A stretch of DNA of 17,961 bases. It comes from Desulfobacteraceae bacterium. Lineage in GTDB: Bacteria; Desulfobacterota; Desulfobacteria; Desulfobacterales; SURF-15. The DNA is taken from positions 1 through 17,961 of the forward strand of contig QZKK01000032.1 in NCBI GenBank assembly GCA_003599475.1. Direction: 5' to 3'. This document shows positions 1-7,543 of this stretch, piece by piece. The stretch's first letter is position 1, and each line of letters begins with the position of its first letter. The position numbers were made by a program, and so were the translations under genes. Below the pieces are notes generated by a model. It was not told the origin of the DNA. It saw nothing but the letters and a program-made list of their open reading frames with translations, and did no database searches.

Positions 1-100
1 ATTATTGTGACGTATTATCAGGCACTGGGTAGATATAATTGCTTGCTCGGCACTAAGTCCTGAGCAAGTAAATTCGTCACCGGATTTATGCGCCGATGGG

Positions 101-1231
101 CTAAGCCTCTTCGAGATCCATTTTCAATGAGAGCCATTGCATCATATCTTTTAGCGCAATGACACCCACCAGCTTGTCTCTGCTTACGACCATCAGACGG
201 CTGCTGCCGGTCCGGTGCATGGTCGAGAGGGCTTCGACGGCATCGGCATCCGGGCGGATGGTATTTTCGATGGAACACTGCTGTGCGATTTCGGAGACTT
301 TCTTATCCTTCCAATCCTCCCGGTTCAATGCCTTCACCTGTTGGGTGGTTACACAGCCTACCAGCCGGTCGCCGTCCTCGACAATGGGAAACATCTTGTA
401 ATGATATTTGTAGATGTAGTCCTCCACGAATCGGTCCACCGGAATGGACGGCGAAACCACGACCGGATCCTTTTTCATGAACCGGCTCAGCGGCTCTCCT
501 TCCAGAGCCCTTCGGGTAATCAGTTGGCGATAGGAGGCGTCGGCCGCACTTTTGACGAACATCCCGATCAGAAACCACCACATCCCGCCGATGACATTTC
601 CCGAAATGAAGTTAAAGACCCCCATGATGATCAAAAAAATCCCAAAGCCGGAGCCGATGGTTGAAGAGATTCGCGTCGCCTTTCGAATACTCCCCTGGAC
701 GTGCCATAAAATGGAACGAAGCACACGCCCGCCGTCCAGCGGGAAAGCGGGAATCAGGTTGAAACCGGCCAGTACCGCGTTTATCCATGCAAGATAGCGG
801 ATAACACCGCCAAGGGGCTGGGAAAACGATTCTACACCCGCGGCACTGATGCCATAAAAAATCAGGGCGATCGCGATGCTGGAAAGCGGCCCTGCAACGG
901 CCATGAAGAACTCCGCCCTGGGGCTCGGCGGCTCTTCCCCCATCTCGGCCACGCCCCCGAAAATAAAAAGTGTAATCCCTCTCATCGGGATTCCGAATCT
1001 TCTGGCGACCACCGAATGAGAAAACTCGTGCACAATGATGGAAAGAAACAGTCCCAGCGCCCCCACGATCCCCATGATCCAGTATGTCTGCGGGGAGAGA
1101 TCCCTGTAACGGAACGGAAACAGTCCGGTGGAAAGAGACCAGGCAATGAGTATGGCGATGATGATCCAGCTTAAATCGACTTTGACTTCGAAACCGAGCA
1201 GGTTAAACAGCCTGATATTTTTGCCGAACAT
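101..1231 (-). CDS. Site-2 protease family (M50) membrane metalloprotease with two CBS domains
   Basis: This 376-residue protein is predicted to be an intramembrane zinc metalloprotease. Its HEFSH motif (residues 68-72) is the HExxH zinc site of family M50, and NLIPAFPLDGGR (158-169) is the second conserved motif that supplies the aspartate ligand. Hydrophobic segments occur at about 19-35, 50-70, 108-130, 145-163, 193-212 and 214-228. The C-terminal part (about 246-370) reads as a pair of CBS domains, which usually bind adenine nucleotides and may gate the protease. The length and order fit the SpoIVFB-like S2P-CBS group. The ATG at 1229-1231 is preceded by a good ribosome binding site (AAAGGAGA in the transcript, complement of 1238-1245). 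It appears to be a single-gene unit, divergent from the response regulator at 1503. The substrate cannot be told from the sequence. The family call is firm. Confidence 0.93.
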   Translation of the reverse strand: MFGKNIRLFNLLGFEVKVDLSWIIIAILIAWSLSTGLFPFRYRDLSPQTYWIMGIVGALGLFLSIIVHEFSHSVVARRFGIPMRGITLFIFGGVAEMGEEPPSPRAEFFMAVAGPLSSIAIALIFYGISAAGVESFSQPLGGVIRYLAWINAVLAGFNLIPAFPLDGGRVLRSILWHVQGSIRKATRISSTIGSGFGIFLIIMGVFNFISGNVIGGMWWFLIGMFVKSAADASYRQLITRRALEGEPLSRFMKKDPVVVSPSIPVDRFVEDYIYKYHYKMFPIVEDGDRLVGCVTTQQVKALNREDWKDKKVSEIAQQCSIENTIRPDADAVEALSTMHRTGSSRLMVVSRDKLVGVIALKDMMQWLSLKMDLEEA

Positions 1232-1502
1232 TTACGGTCTCCTTTGTCTTTGCATGTGAAAACGCGTTGGCGCGGACCGGCCGGGCAGGCTCGGTTCAAA
1301 GGGAAACCACTTGCCTGGCATCATATCGTACTTATCTTATCTTATCTTTTGATACGGGCCTTTGATCCGGCAAACGACCTGTCTCGTGTGTTTTTTCATC
1401 TCATACTTTACTATGGTTTTCAGGGGTGTTATATAAACAATAGACTGTATTCACGGCATATCGGCACGTTATTTTAGATCGCCCAAAAAAAGGATACGAA
1501 TC
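1232..1502. promoter_or_regulatory. Divergent intergenic region between the protease and a response regulator
   Basis: This 271-bp gap separates two divergently transcribed genes and so must hold promoters for both. The half nearest the regulator is AT-rich, with a short CTTAT tandem repeat (three copies, about 1331-1345) and an AT-rich stretch around 1428-1442. I could not assign a convincing -35/-10 pair. A 77-codon frame at 1244-1477 has no family resemblance and is not called. Confidence 0.35.
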
Positions 1503-2159
1503 ATGCGAGAAAAGAAAAGGGTCTTTATTGCAGAAGATCATACGATTCTCAGGCAAGGATTGAAGGCTCTTCTAAACGAAAACGACGATCTAGAAGTTGT
1601 CGGTGAAGCCGCAGACGGGCTGGAGGCCATCCGACGCCTGCAGGATCTATCCCCCGATATTGCACTCCTGGACCTGAGCATGCCGCGTATGGACGGGCTC
1701 TCGGTCATCAAGGAGGTCAAACGGCAGAATCCGGAAACAAAGATTGTGGCACTGACGATGCACAATGATGAGGAGTACGTGCTGGAAGCTTTCAAATCCG
1801 GAGCGAACGGTTACTGCTTGAAGTCTTCCAGCCAAAGCGAACTTCTCGTGGCGATTCGCGCCGTCTTGTCCGGAAAAACTTACGTAAGCCCTGAAGTATC
1901 GGAAAAGGTCTTGGAAGGATACCTGGAGACTAAAAAAAGAGTCAAAGAAAGATCTTCATGGGATACGCTGACCCAGCGCGAAAAAGAGGTCTTGAAGCTC
2001 GTCGGTGAAGGGTATCGAAACAAGGAAATCGCCGATTACCTTTGCATCAGCGTCAAGACCGTGGAGAAGCACAGGGCCAACATCATGCAAAAGCTCGATC
2101 TGCATAGCGCCTCCGCATTGACCGCCTATGCCATCGAAAAGGGGTTGGTGACGCAATAG
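1503..2159 (+). CDS. NarL/FixJ-type (LuxR-HTH) response regulator, orphan
   Basis: This is a 218-residue two-domain response regulator. The receiver domain (about 5-125) has the acidic pair E11-D12, the phosphoacceptor D57 in LLDLSMP, the conserved T85 and the lysine K107 in CLKSS. After a linker comes a LuxR-type DNA-binding domain (about 155-212), with the signature TQREKEVLKLVGEGYRNKEI followed by ISVKTVEKHRANI. The length is standard for the family. A histidine kinase would phosphorylate D57 and so activate promoter binding, but no kinase gene is next to it, so its partner is unknown. The ATG at 1503 follows an AAAAAAAGGA stretch, a modest ribosome binding site. The gene stands alone on the plus strand, facing the receiver/STAS operon. 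It is similar in architecture to the regulator at 3598-4266 but differs clearly in sequence. Confidence 0.93.
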   Translation: MREKKRVFIAEDHTILRQGLKALLNENDDLEVVGEAADGLEAIRRLQDLSPDIALLDLSMPRMDGLSVIKEVKRQNPETKIVALTMHNDEEYVLEAFKSGANGYCLKSSSQSELLVAIRAVLSGKTYVSPEVSEKVLEGYLETKKRVKERSSWDTLTQREKEVLKLVGEGYRNKEIADYLCISVKTVEKHRANIMQKLDLHSASALTAYAIEKGLVTQ

Positions 2160-2352
2160 ACCGACCGGGACATCCGCTTTTAACGGCCGAAGGAGGGCTG
2201 TTCCGACCGGCCGCTTTGCTTGAACGGCAGAAGCTTTTCCCGCAACTTCATCGCTTCCATCCCCTATCTTGCGGATTCCTGCTGAAAGATGAAAATGCTC
2301 TCTTGCACGACACCGCTCGGGAGCCGAGGTGCACGAGAAAGCGAGGATAGGA

Positions 2353-2607
2353 TCAATGCACGGTGTGGCGTACGACCTCGTAATCGCTTTCCGTTTCGAT
2401 CAACTGCAGTATCAGCTCGAACGTATAAGAATCCAGAACGTCTTCCCGCCAGCCGATGACCGATAGATTCTGATTGATGTTTTTCAATGTGCGGGCGCGC
2501 CCGTCGGTAATGATGATCAGAACATCCTTGATCAATCTTGGCAACTCGAGCGGCAAGACGTCCTTGTCGTTCAACCTGACAATCAAATGATCGATGATCT
2601 CTTTCAT
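2353..2607 (-). CDS. 84-residue hypothetical protein, last gene of receiver/STAS operon
   Basis: I do not recognise this small protein. It is probably cytosolic: no signal peptide or membrane segment is visible. It reads as mostly helical with a mixed charged and hydrophobic pattern. Recognisable stretches include PLELPRLIKDVLIIITDG near residues 19-36 and SYTFELILQLIETESDYEV near the C-terminus. It starts 21 bp downstream of the STAS-like gene and has its own AGAGG ribosome binding site, so the two are very likely cotranscribed with the receiver gene upstream. That linkage suggests a role in the same signalling step, for example as a partner of the STAS-like protein, but this is inference only. 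The frame is favoured over the longer overlapping frame on the same strand (2264-2680) because of spacing, ribosome binding site and composition. Confidence 0.6.
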   Translation of the reverse strand: MKEIIDHLIVRLNDKDVLPLELPRLIKDVLIIITDGRARTLKNINQNLSVIGWREDVLDSYTFELILQLIETESDYEVVRHTVH

Positions 2608-2628
2608 GGCAACCTCTTCTGTTTGAAA

Positions 2629-2931
2629 TTAGATATTCACGCGTGAAGGCTCGTTTATCTGAAAAAGCATTTTCTCCCAATTTTTGCCCGTAAAAACAAG
2701 CTGCGGAGACTGATCCTTTACTGTATGATATTTGTTCTGAAACAAGACTTGTCCGAAGGGATGGATCGTGCGAAGCCCGTTGGTGTTGACGAATATCTTT
2801 TCAACATCACGACTGTGCCATTTGATCACGTTCAGCAGCTCGTCTGCGGAAGCTCCATCGAAGTTGCCGGATAGACTCAGGTGGAGCGTACCTCCTTTGG
2901 GTTCGATTTCGATTTTGAAGTTTGTCGCCAT
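2629..2931 (-). CDS. STAS-like (anti-sigma-factor-antagonist-like) protein with altered phosphosite
   Basis: This 100-residue protein resembles the STAS fold. It has an opening beta strand pair (FKIEIEPKGGTLHLSLSG, residues 5-22), a helix (ADELLNVIKWHS), a strand (KIFVNTNGL) and then a short segment followed by a helix. In SpoIIAA/RsbV-type proteins that segment carries the phosphorylated serine (D-S-x-G). Here it reads IHPFG (56-60), so the usual phosphoserine is absent. The protein would then be a STAS relative that is not switched by serine phosphorylation. The start at 2931 is chosen because an AGGAGA ribosome binding site lies just upstream; the longer frame opening at 2973 lacks one and begins inside the receiver gene. 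It begins 10 bp after the receiver gene ends and is followed 21 bp later by the 84-residue gene. The STAS assignment is structural intuition, moderately certain. Confidence 0.65.
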   Translation of the reverse strand: MATNFKIEIEPKGGTLHLSLSGNFDGASADELLNVIKWHSRDVEKIFVNTNGLRTIHPFGQVLFQNKYHTVKDQSPQLVFTGKNWEKMLFQINEPSRVNI

Positions 2932-2941
2932 AATGCTTCTC

Positions 2942-3391
2942 CTAACGGATCGGGGCTTCGGCCAAGACCCCATCTACAGTCTTGACCAACTCCCTTGCGG
3001 TAAAAGGTTTGAACAATACCGCATCGAACGGACGATCTTTTCCCTGAATTTCCGTATCGATACTGCCTGTGATTAAAACTACCGGTGTGCGTGGAGATCT
3101 CTCCTTGATGGTCTCGGCGAGATTCCATCCGTCCAGATCCGGCATATTCAGATCGGTGATGACAAGATCGAATGAATGTTCGGAAAAAAGATCCATCGCA
3201 TCGAACCCGCCTTCGGCAACCACAACCCTGTATCCTGCGCACGAGAGCATATTCGAAACAATATCCAGGATGATCCTTTCATCATCGACGACCAGTACGC
3301 ACTGCTTTTCATCGGCTGCAGGAAACAATTCACTTCGAAGAGGCCGGGCCTCCTGCAGGCGGTTTCGAAATGCTGCATGCCGAATTGCCAT
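2942..3391 (-). CDS. Stand-alone response regulator receiver domain (CheY/Spo0F-like)
   Basis: This 149-residue protein is a single receiver domain preceded by about 30 residues of variable N-terminus and has no output domain. The acidic pair D36-D37 in LVVDDERI, phosphoacceptor D80 in VITDLNMPDLDGW, conserved T108 in LITGS and K128 in LFKPF are all present, so it should be phosphorylatable. Such proteins act as phosphorelay intermediates or bind a partner directly. The next two genes (STAS-like and an 84-residue protein) follow at 10 and 21 bp, which suggests the receiver signals through them. The ATG at 3389-3391 has only a weak AAAGG upstream, so translation might begin at a downstream codon; the receiver core is unaffected. 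No histidine kinase is linked. Confidence 0.88.
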   Translation of the reverse strand: MAIRHAAFRNRLQEARPLRSELFPAADEKQCVLVVDDERIILDIVSNMLSCAGYRVVVAEGGFDAMDLFSEHSFDLVITDLNMPDLDGWNLAETIKERSPRTPVVLITGSIDTEIQGKDRPFDAVLFKPFTARELVKTVDGVLAEAPIR

Positions 3392-3597
3392 CTGTGCGCC
3401 TTTCTTGTTGCTCTTCCGGATTCGAAAATGTTTGAGAGTATCACCGTCGAAAGCAGGTTATGATAATTCATCGGATGCGTCTATCGGGAATACCATGAAT
3501 TTTCACTAGGAGATTTCGGGAAAAACGATTGGAGGAGCGGAATGCCTGTCATCGAGCCGCCGCTGAAAAAGGGCCGCGAGCTGCTCCGTGGCTGACG

Positions 3598-4266
3598 TTA
3601 TAATTTGATCAGGTCTTTCTTGATGGCCAGCTTGGTCAGACCGGCGACGGATGAAACCTGGAGTTTTTCCATGATGTTGTATTTGTGGGATTCGACTGTC
3701 TTTGGACTGATGCATAGAATATCGGCGATTTCCCGGATGCTTTTGCCGTCTGCCAGAAGCGGGAATACCTCTTTTTCACGAAGACTCAGCTTTGCAACCC
3801 CTTCCTGCAATTCTTTGCTGTTTTTGGTTTCTCCGGTTTCCAGTGCTTCCATGTGCTCGCGCAGGATGTCTTTAACCGCCCGGCTGTAAAAGGTTCCTCC
3901 GCTGCGAACCGATTTCAGGGCCAGGATCAAATCCGAGATCGGTTCTTCCTTCAGGACATACCCGGATATCCCGGCTCGGAATAGATTGATGATGTATTCT
4001 CTTTCCGCAAGCATCGTGAAAATGACGATTCCGATTTGCTTTCGCTTCTTCTTGATTTCACCGGTCGTATCGATCCCGTTCAGGTTCGGCATGGAGATGT
4101 CCATGACCACAATGTCGGGTTTGAGGACCTTGAGCAGCTCAAGAGCCTTGAGGCCGTCCGAAGCCGTGCCCACCACCTCGAATTCGGCCTCATCTTCCAG
4201 TGCTTTTTTGATGCCTTCCACAACAACGCTATGATCGTCGACGATCATGATCTTCGTTTTCGGCAT
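3598..4266 (-). CDS. NarL/FixJ-type (LuxR-HTH) response regulator, orphan
   Basis: This is a 222-residue response regulator. The receiver (about 3-122) has D10-D11, phosphoacceptor D56 in VVMDISMP, T84 in IFTML and K106 in VLKEE. The C-terminal LuxR helix-turn-helix (about 158-217) contains SLREKEVFPLLADGKSIREI and ISPKTVESHKYNIMEKL. All catalytic positions are intact and the length is standard. An AAGGA ribosome binding site lies about 10 nt before the ATG. It is transcribed divergently from the phospholipase D-like gene at 4422 and lies 206 bp upstream of the receiver/STAS operon on the same strand, so it could control either. No kinase is adjacent, so the input signal is unknown. Confidence 0.93.
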   Translation of the reverse strand: MPKTKIMIVDDHSVVVEGIKKALEDEAEFEVVGTASDGLKALELLKVLKPDIVVMDISMPNLNGIDTTGEIKKKRKQIGIVIFTMLAEREYIINLFRAGISGYVLKEEPISDLILALKSVRSGGTFYSRAVKDILREHMEALETGETKNSKELQEGVAKLSLREKEVFPLLADGKSIREIADILCISPKTVESHKYNIMEKLQVSSVAGLTKLAIKKDLIKL

Positions 4267-4421
4267 TCTTCATCGTTCCTTCTGAGATGCGACCTGATTC
4301 GGATATGGTTCGATCTGACTGATACAGGGTTCTGCAATGAATACACTATTATTGCAGATTGTATTTTTTTTGTCGATCATAATTTAACAGTCCCCGCCAT
4401 TTCGGTCAATACAGACCGATC
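4267..4421. promoter_or_regulatory. AT-rich divergent promoter region
   Basis: This 155-bp gap lies between a minus-strand response regulator and the plus-strand phospholipase D-like gene. Its centre (about 4336-4389) is clearly AT-rich compared with the flanking genes and includes a T-run at about 4364-4371. Promoters for both genes are expected here, but no clean -35/-10 pair could be picked by eye. Confidence 0.35.
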
Positions 4422-6686
4422 TTGATGAAAATACAATATCGACTCCATTGTTTCTTCGGTTCGCTTTCCTCTATTATGTCTAAGATTATGAACCAGATTA
4501 AGCAATTACAGGCACGCCGCAGCACAACGCGGACCCTCGATCGGAAAAGAGTGTCCGATAAACCGATCATGGAACCAGGCGTTACCTGCTGGAGAGTCGC
4601 AAAGGCAGGCCGGGCGGCTTTCCTGATCGATGCCGCTTCATACTTCGAATCTCTGGTCTCTACCATCCGCCAGGCTCGAAGCCATGTCTATATTGCGAGC
4701 TGGGATATTGACAGCCGCACGCGCCTGTTGCGCAGAAACGGTTCTGAAGGCCGTACGGATAATCTTGGCAAATTCTTGAAGGCGACGGTGCAGAAAAACC
4801 CGCGGCTTGAGATCTATATCCTGAGCTGGGATTTTGCTGTCATCTATGTCTTGGAGAGGGAATGGCTGCCCATCTTTGGCCGGAGTTGGAAAGCGCATCG
4901 GAGGATTCATTTCCGAAAGGACAGTGAGCATCCGCTCGGCGCCTGTCAGCACCAGAAGTTCGTTGTGGTCGATGACGCCGTTGCCTTTTGCGGGGGAATC
5001 GACCTGACCAGAAATCGTTGGGATACTCCCGAGCACCGAAGATTCGATTCCCGAAGAATCGACCCGGACGGGAAAGCGTATGCCCCTTTTCACGACGTTC
5101 AGATGGCCGTCGATGGAAATGCGGCTTCATTGCTTGGAGATCTCTTCAGGAATCGATGGCTTCGAGCAAGCGGACAGAGACTTGCAGCCTCAGAAAACCG
5201 GGGGGCGATTCCCTGGCCCCGAGCAGTCGAACCGGATTTCTCGGATGTTCCTGTGGGTGTGGCCAGGACGCTGCCTCCATACAAAGACCAGGAAGAGGTC
5301 CGGGAGGTGGAGGCTCTGTACCAGGCGGCTGCGGCTTCCGCCCGGAAATACATCTATATCGAGAGTCAGTATCTGACTTCGGCAGCCGTAGTCAATGCGC
5401 TTGCGGAATCCTTAAAGAAGCCATCCGGTCCTGAAATCGTCCTGGTGCTTCCGAAAGAAAGCTCCGGTTGGCTCGAACAGAGTACGATGGACTCGCTTCG
5501 GATGCGGATGCTCGAACATTTGAAGACCATGGATCACAGTGGCCGGATGCGCACTTTTTATCCGGTCTCAGACGGTCAGGACATATACGTACATTCCAAA
5601 GTCTTAGTTATCGACGATCGTCTGGTCCGCATCGGCTCCTCCAATTTGAGCAACCGCTCCATGGCGTTTGATTCCGAATGCGATCTCGTCATCGAGGCCA
5701 CGAATGAAACGGTTTCAGAAGGGATCGCCCGATTTCGCAACCGCCTGTTGGCCGAACACCTCGGTTCGAACCCGGAATCTGTTTCAAAGCGTATCCTGGA
5801 AACGGGCTCTCTGATTCGAACCATCGAAGAGCTGTCCGGTTCCTCCAGAACATTGGAGCTTCTGGACTGCGCCCAAAAACCATGGCTGGACGGAGTAAGC
5901 CTCGTGCAGGACCCGGGCCTGCTTGACCCGGAAAGACCGGTTGAATTGGACCGGATGCTTGACCATTTCACCCAGGACGGGAGGTCGAAATATAAACTGC
6001 TGAAACCCGCCCTGTTTTTCACACTCCTCTTGGGACTGTCGGCTGCCTGGCGATGGACCCCCCTGTCGGAGTGGATCAGCATCGGATCTTTGACCTCCTG
6101 GGCTGAGTCCATTAAGGGGACTCCGTTTATGCCCCTGGCGGTCATCGGTGTTTATATAGCCGGCGGCGTTTTCATGCTGCCCGTGACCCTTCTGGTTACG
6201 ACGACGGCAATCGTGTTCAATCCATTGCTTTCATTTATCTATGCCTTGGGCGGATGCCTGGCGAGTGCGCTGTTCTGCTACGGGATTGGAGCCAAACTCG
6301 GCAAGGAGACCGTAGGCAAGTTTGCGGGAAGCAGGCTTCATCGGCTGAACCGATGGCTTTCCGATCCGGGAATCGTCTCCATCGCCATCGCCCGAAATGT
6401 GCCCGTTGTCCCGTTTTCTATTTTGAACCTTCTGGCCGGCGCATGGCAGATCCGGCTGAAAGATTACCTGCTCGGAACCGCAATCGGTATGGCCCCGGGC
6501 ATCCTGGTCATCACGGTGTTTACGGATCGCCTCATTGCAGCCGTTAAAAAGCCGCAGTTGGGCAATATTGCCGTCATTGCAGGTATCGCCGTCGGGTTGG
6601 CGATCATGATGTGGTGGTTCAAGAAACGGCTTTTTACATCTGGAGGAAACCGCATGGAAAAAGCGATCGGGAAACCGGAGGGATAA
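4422..6686 (+). CDS. Phospholipase D/cardiolipin-synthase-like protein fused to a VTT (DedA-like) membrane domain
   Basis: This protein of up to 754 residues combines two modules. Residues about 55-450 form a phospholipase D superfamily domain with two complete HxKxxxxD motifs: H177-K179-D184 (HQKFVVVDD, followed by GGIDL) and H391-K393-D398 (HSKVLVIDD, followed by GSSNLSNRS). This arrangement is typical of cardiolipin-synthase-type phosphatidyltransferases and related phosphodiesterases. Residues about 525-735 hold several hydrophobic segments and match a VTT/SNARE-associated (DedA-like) domain, with the motif ARNVPVVPFSILNLLAGA near 657-674; such domains are linked to lipid scrambling or transport. 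The start is uncertain. The frame opens with TTG at 4422 and ATG at 4425, but ATG codons at 4476 and 4488 are equally possible, and no clear ribosome binding site favours one. The downstream neighbour is an EEP-fold enzyme, an arrangement that recalls E. coli clsB-ybhP. The substrate is inferred, not shown. Confidence 0.9.
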   Translation: MMKIQYRLHCFFGSLSSIMSKIMNQIKQLQARRSTTRTLDRKRVSDKPIMEPGVTCWRVAKAGRAAFLIDAASYFESLVSTIRQARSHVYIASWDIDSRTRLLRRNGSEGRTDNLGKFLKATVQKNPRLEIYILSWDFAVIYVLEREWLPIFGRSWKAHRRIHFRKDSEHPLGACQHQKFVVVDDAVAFCGGIDLTRNRWDTPEHRRFDSRRIDPDGKAYAPFHDVQMAVDGNAASLLGDLFRNRWLRASGQRLAASENRGAIPWPRAVEPDFSDVPVGVARTLPPYKDQEEVREVEALYQAAAASARKYIYIESQYLTSAAVVNALAESLKKPSGPEIVLVLPKESSGWLEQSTMDSLRMRMLEHLKTMDHSGRMRTFYPVSDGQDIYVHSKVLVIDDRLVRIGSSNLSNRSMAFDSECDLVIEATNETVSEGIARFRNRLLAEHLGSNPESVSKRILETGSLIRTIEELSGSSRTLELLDCAQKPWLDGVSLVQDPGLLDPERPVELDRMLDHFTQDGRSKYKLLKPALFFTLLLGLSAAWRWTPLSEWISIGSLTSWAESIKGTPFMPLAVIGVYIAGGVFMLPVTLLVTTTAIVFNPLLSFIYALGGCLASALFCYGIGAKLGKETVGKFAGSRLHRLNRWLSDPGIVSIAIARNVPVVPFSILNLLAGAWQIRLKDYLLGTAIGMAPGILVITVFTDRLIAAVKKPQLGNIAVIAGIAVGLAIMMWWFKKRLFTSGGNRMEKAIGKPEG

Positions 6687-6692
6687 AAATTC

Positions 6693-6719
6693 CGGGTTGC
6701 GCGTTGCGGTTGCGCGTTG
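6693..6719 (+). repeat. Heptamer array (CGGGTTG-like), left arm of an inverted pair
   Basis: Four consecutive units of the type CGNGTTG (CGGGTTG, CGCGTTG, a 6-nt CGGTTG, CGCGTTG) start 6 bp after the stop codon of the phospholipase D-like gene. The same heptamer occurs in the opposite orientation at 6805-6843, so the two arrays could pair across the 85-bp spacer. The unit, tandem order and orientation are read directly from the sequence. Confidence 0.8.
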
Positions 6720-6804
6720 AAGACCGCAGATCGGTTTAGTTTTCTGGTAGGTGCTTCCGATTGGCACTGATCTGATCCACCCGGCTGGATCGTGACCTGC
6801 ATGA

Positions 6805-6843
6805 TAACACGTAACCCGCAACTCGCAACCCGCAACCCGTAAC
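6805..6843 (-). repeat. Heptamer array (CGGGTTG-like, reverse orientation), right arm
   Basis: Five contiguous heptamers (TAACACG, TAACCCG, CAACTCG, CAACCCG, CAACCCG) and a partial TAAC end one base before the ATG at 6845. Read on the minus strand they are CGGGTTG-type units like those at 6693-6719. The array takes up the space where a ribosome binding site would be expected. Confidence 0.8.
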
Positions 6844-6844
6844 G

Positions 6845-7543
6845 ATGGAAATCCTCACCCTTGCGACTTATAACGTTCATGAATGGATCGGCAATGACGG
6901 CCGAAAGGACCCGGAGCGCATCCTGCAGGTGGTTCGGGAGCTCAATGCCGACATCGTCGCGCTCCAGGAAGTTGCGATCCCTTTTCAGAAGGAGCTGGAA
7001 TTCAAGCTTTCATACATTGGGGATGTAACCGGAATGCAAGCCGTCCCGGGTCCTACTTTTTTTAAGAAGGATGCCGATTTCGGGAATCTGCTTTTGTCGA
7101 AACGCCCTCTGGCTGAGATCCGCAAGCTGGATCTGACCGTAAAGCCGCAGGAGCCGAGAGGAGCGATCATCGGAAGCCTGCCGATAAACGGTTCGGCAAT
7201 CAAAGTGATTACGACCCATCTTGGCCTGCGCATCCAAGAGCGGCGGTCTCAACTGATGTGTCTGATCAAAGAAATCGATTACGGGATGGAAAATACGTCC
7301 ATCCTGCTGGGGGATCTCAACGAATGGAATCCCTGGAGCCGCAACGCGCGCTGGCTCAGATCCTTTTTCGCCGAAACCGCTTCACCATGCTCCTACCCGT
7401 CCTGGCGACCCATGTTTCCTCTGGATCGGATATTGATCTACCCCAAGTATGTCTCCGCCCAGGTCTGCGTCCACAGGTCCGAGCTTGCCAGAGTCGCCTC
7501 CGACCATCTCCCGATCGTTGCCAGGGTCCGCATCGACAGTTGA
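6845..7543 (+). CDS. Endonuclease/exonuclease/phosphatase (EEP) fold enzyme
   Basis: This 232-residue protein belongs to the DNase I/exonuclease III-like metal-dependent phosphoesterase superfamily. The motifs come in the expected order: YNVHEW (N10), ALQEV (Q41-E42, metal ligand), TTHLG (H125), LLGDLNEW (D157 and N159), LDRIL (193-197) and SDHLP (D220-H221, catalytic). The substrate could be a phospholipid headgroup, a phosphoester or nucleic acid; the family does not decide this. It follows the phospholipase D-VTT gene by 158 bp on the same strand, and E. coli shows a similar pairing (ybhP next to clsB), so a lipid-related job is likely. The start is fixed by the motif close to the N-terminus. 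There is no Shine-Dalgarno sequence because a heptamer array ends one base before the ATG. Confidence 0.9.
   Translation: MEILTLATYNVHEWIGNDGRKDPERILQVVRELNADIVALQEVAIPFQKELEFKLSYIGDVTGMQAVPGPTFFKKDADFGNLLLSKRPLAEIRKLDLTVKPQEPRGAIIGSLPINGSAIKVITTHLGLRIQERRSQLMCLIKEIDYGMENTSILLGDLNEWNPWSRNARWLRSFFAETASPCSYPSWRPMFPLDRILIYPKYVSAQVCVHRSELARVASDHLPIVARVRIDS

Noticed and set aside
18..278. 86-codon minus-strand frame at the window start
   Set aside because: It overlaps the C-terminal coding part of the site-2 protease in another frame and has no family features.
1244..1477. 77-codon plus-strand frame before the first response regulator
   Set aside because: It lies in a divergent promoter region, starts inside the ribosome binding site region of the opposite gene and has no recognisable content.
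2264..2680. 138-codon minus-strand frame
   Set aside because: It overlaps both the STAS-like and the 84-residue genes in another frame; those have better start sites and operon spacing.
6693..6843. Possible CRISPR array
   Set aside because: The 7-bp units are contiguous with no spacers, and no cas gene is present.
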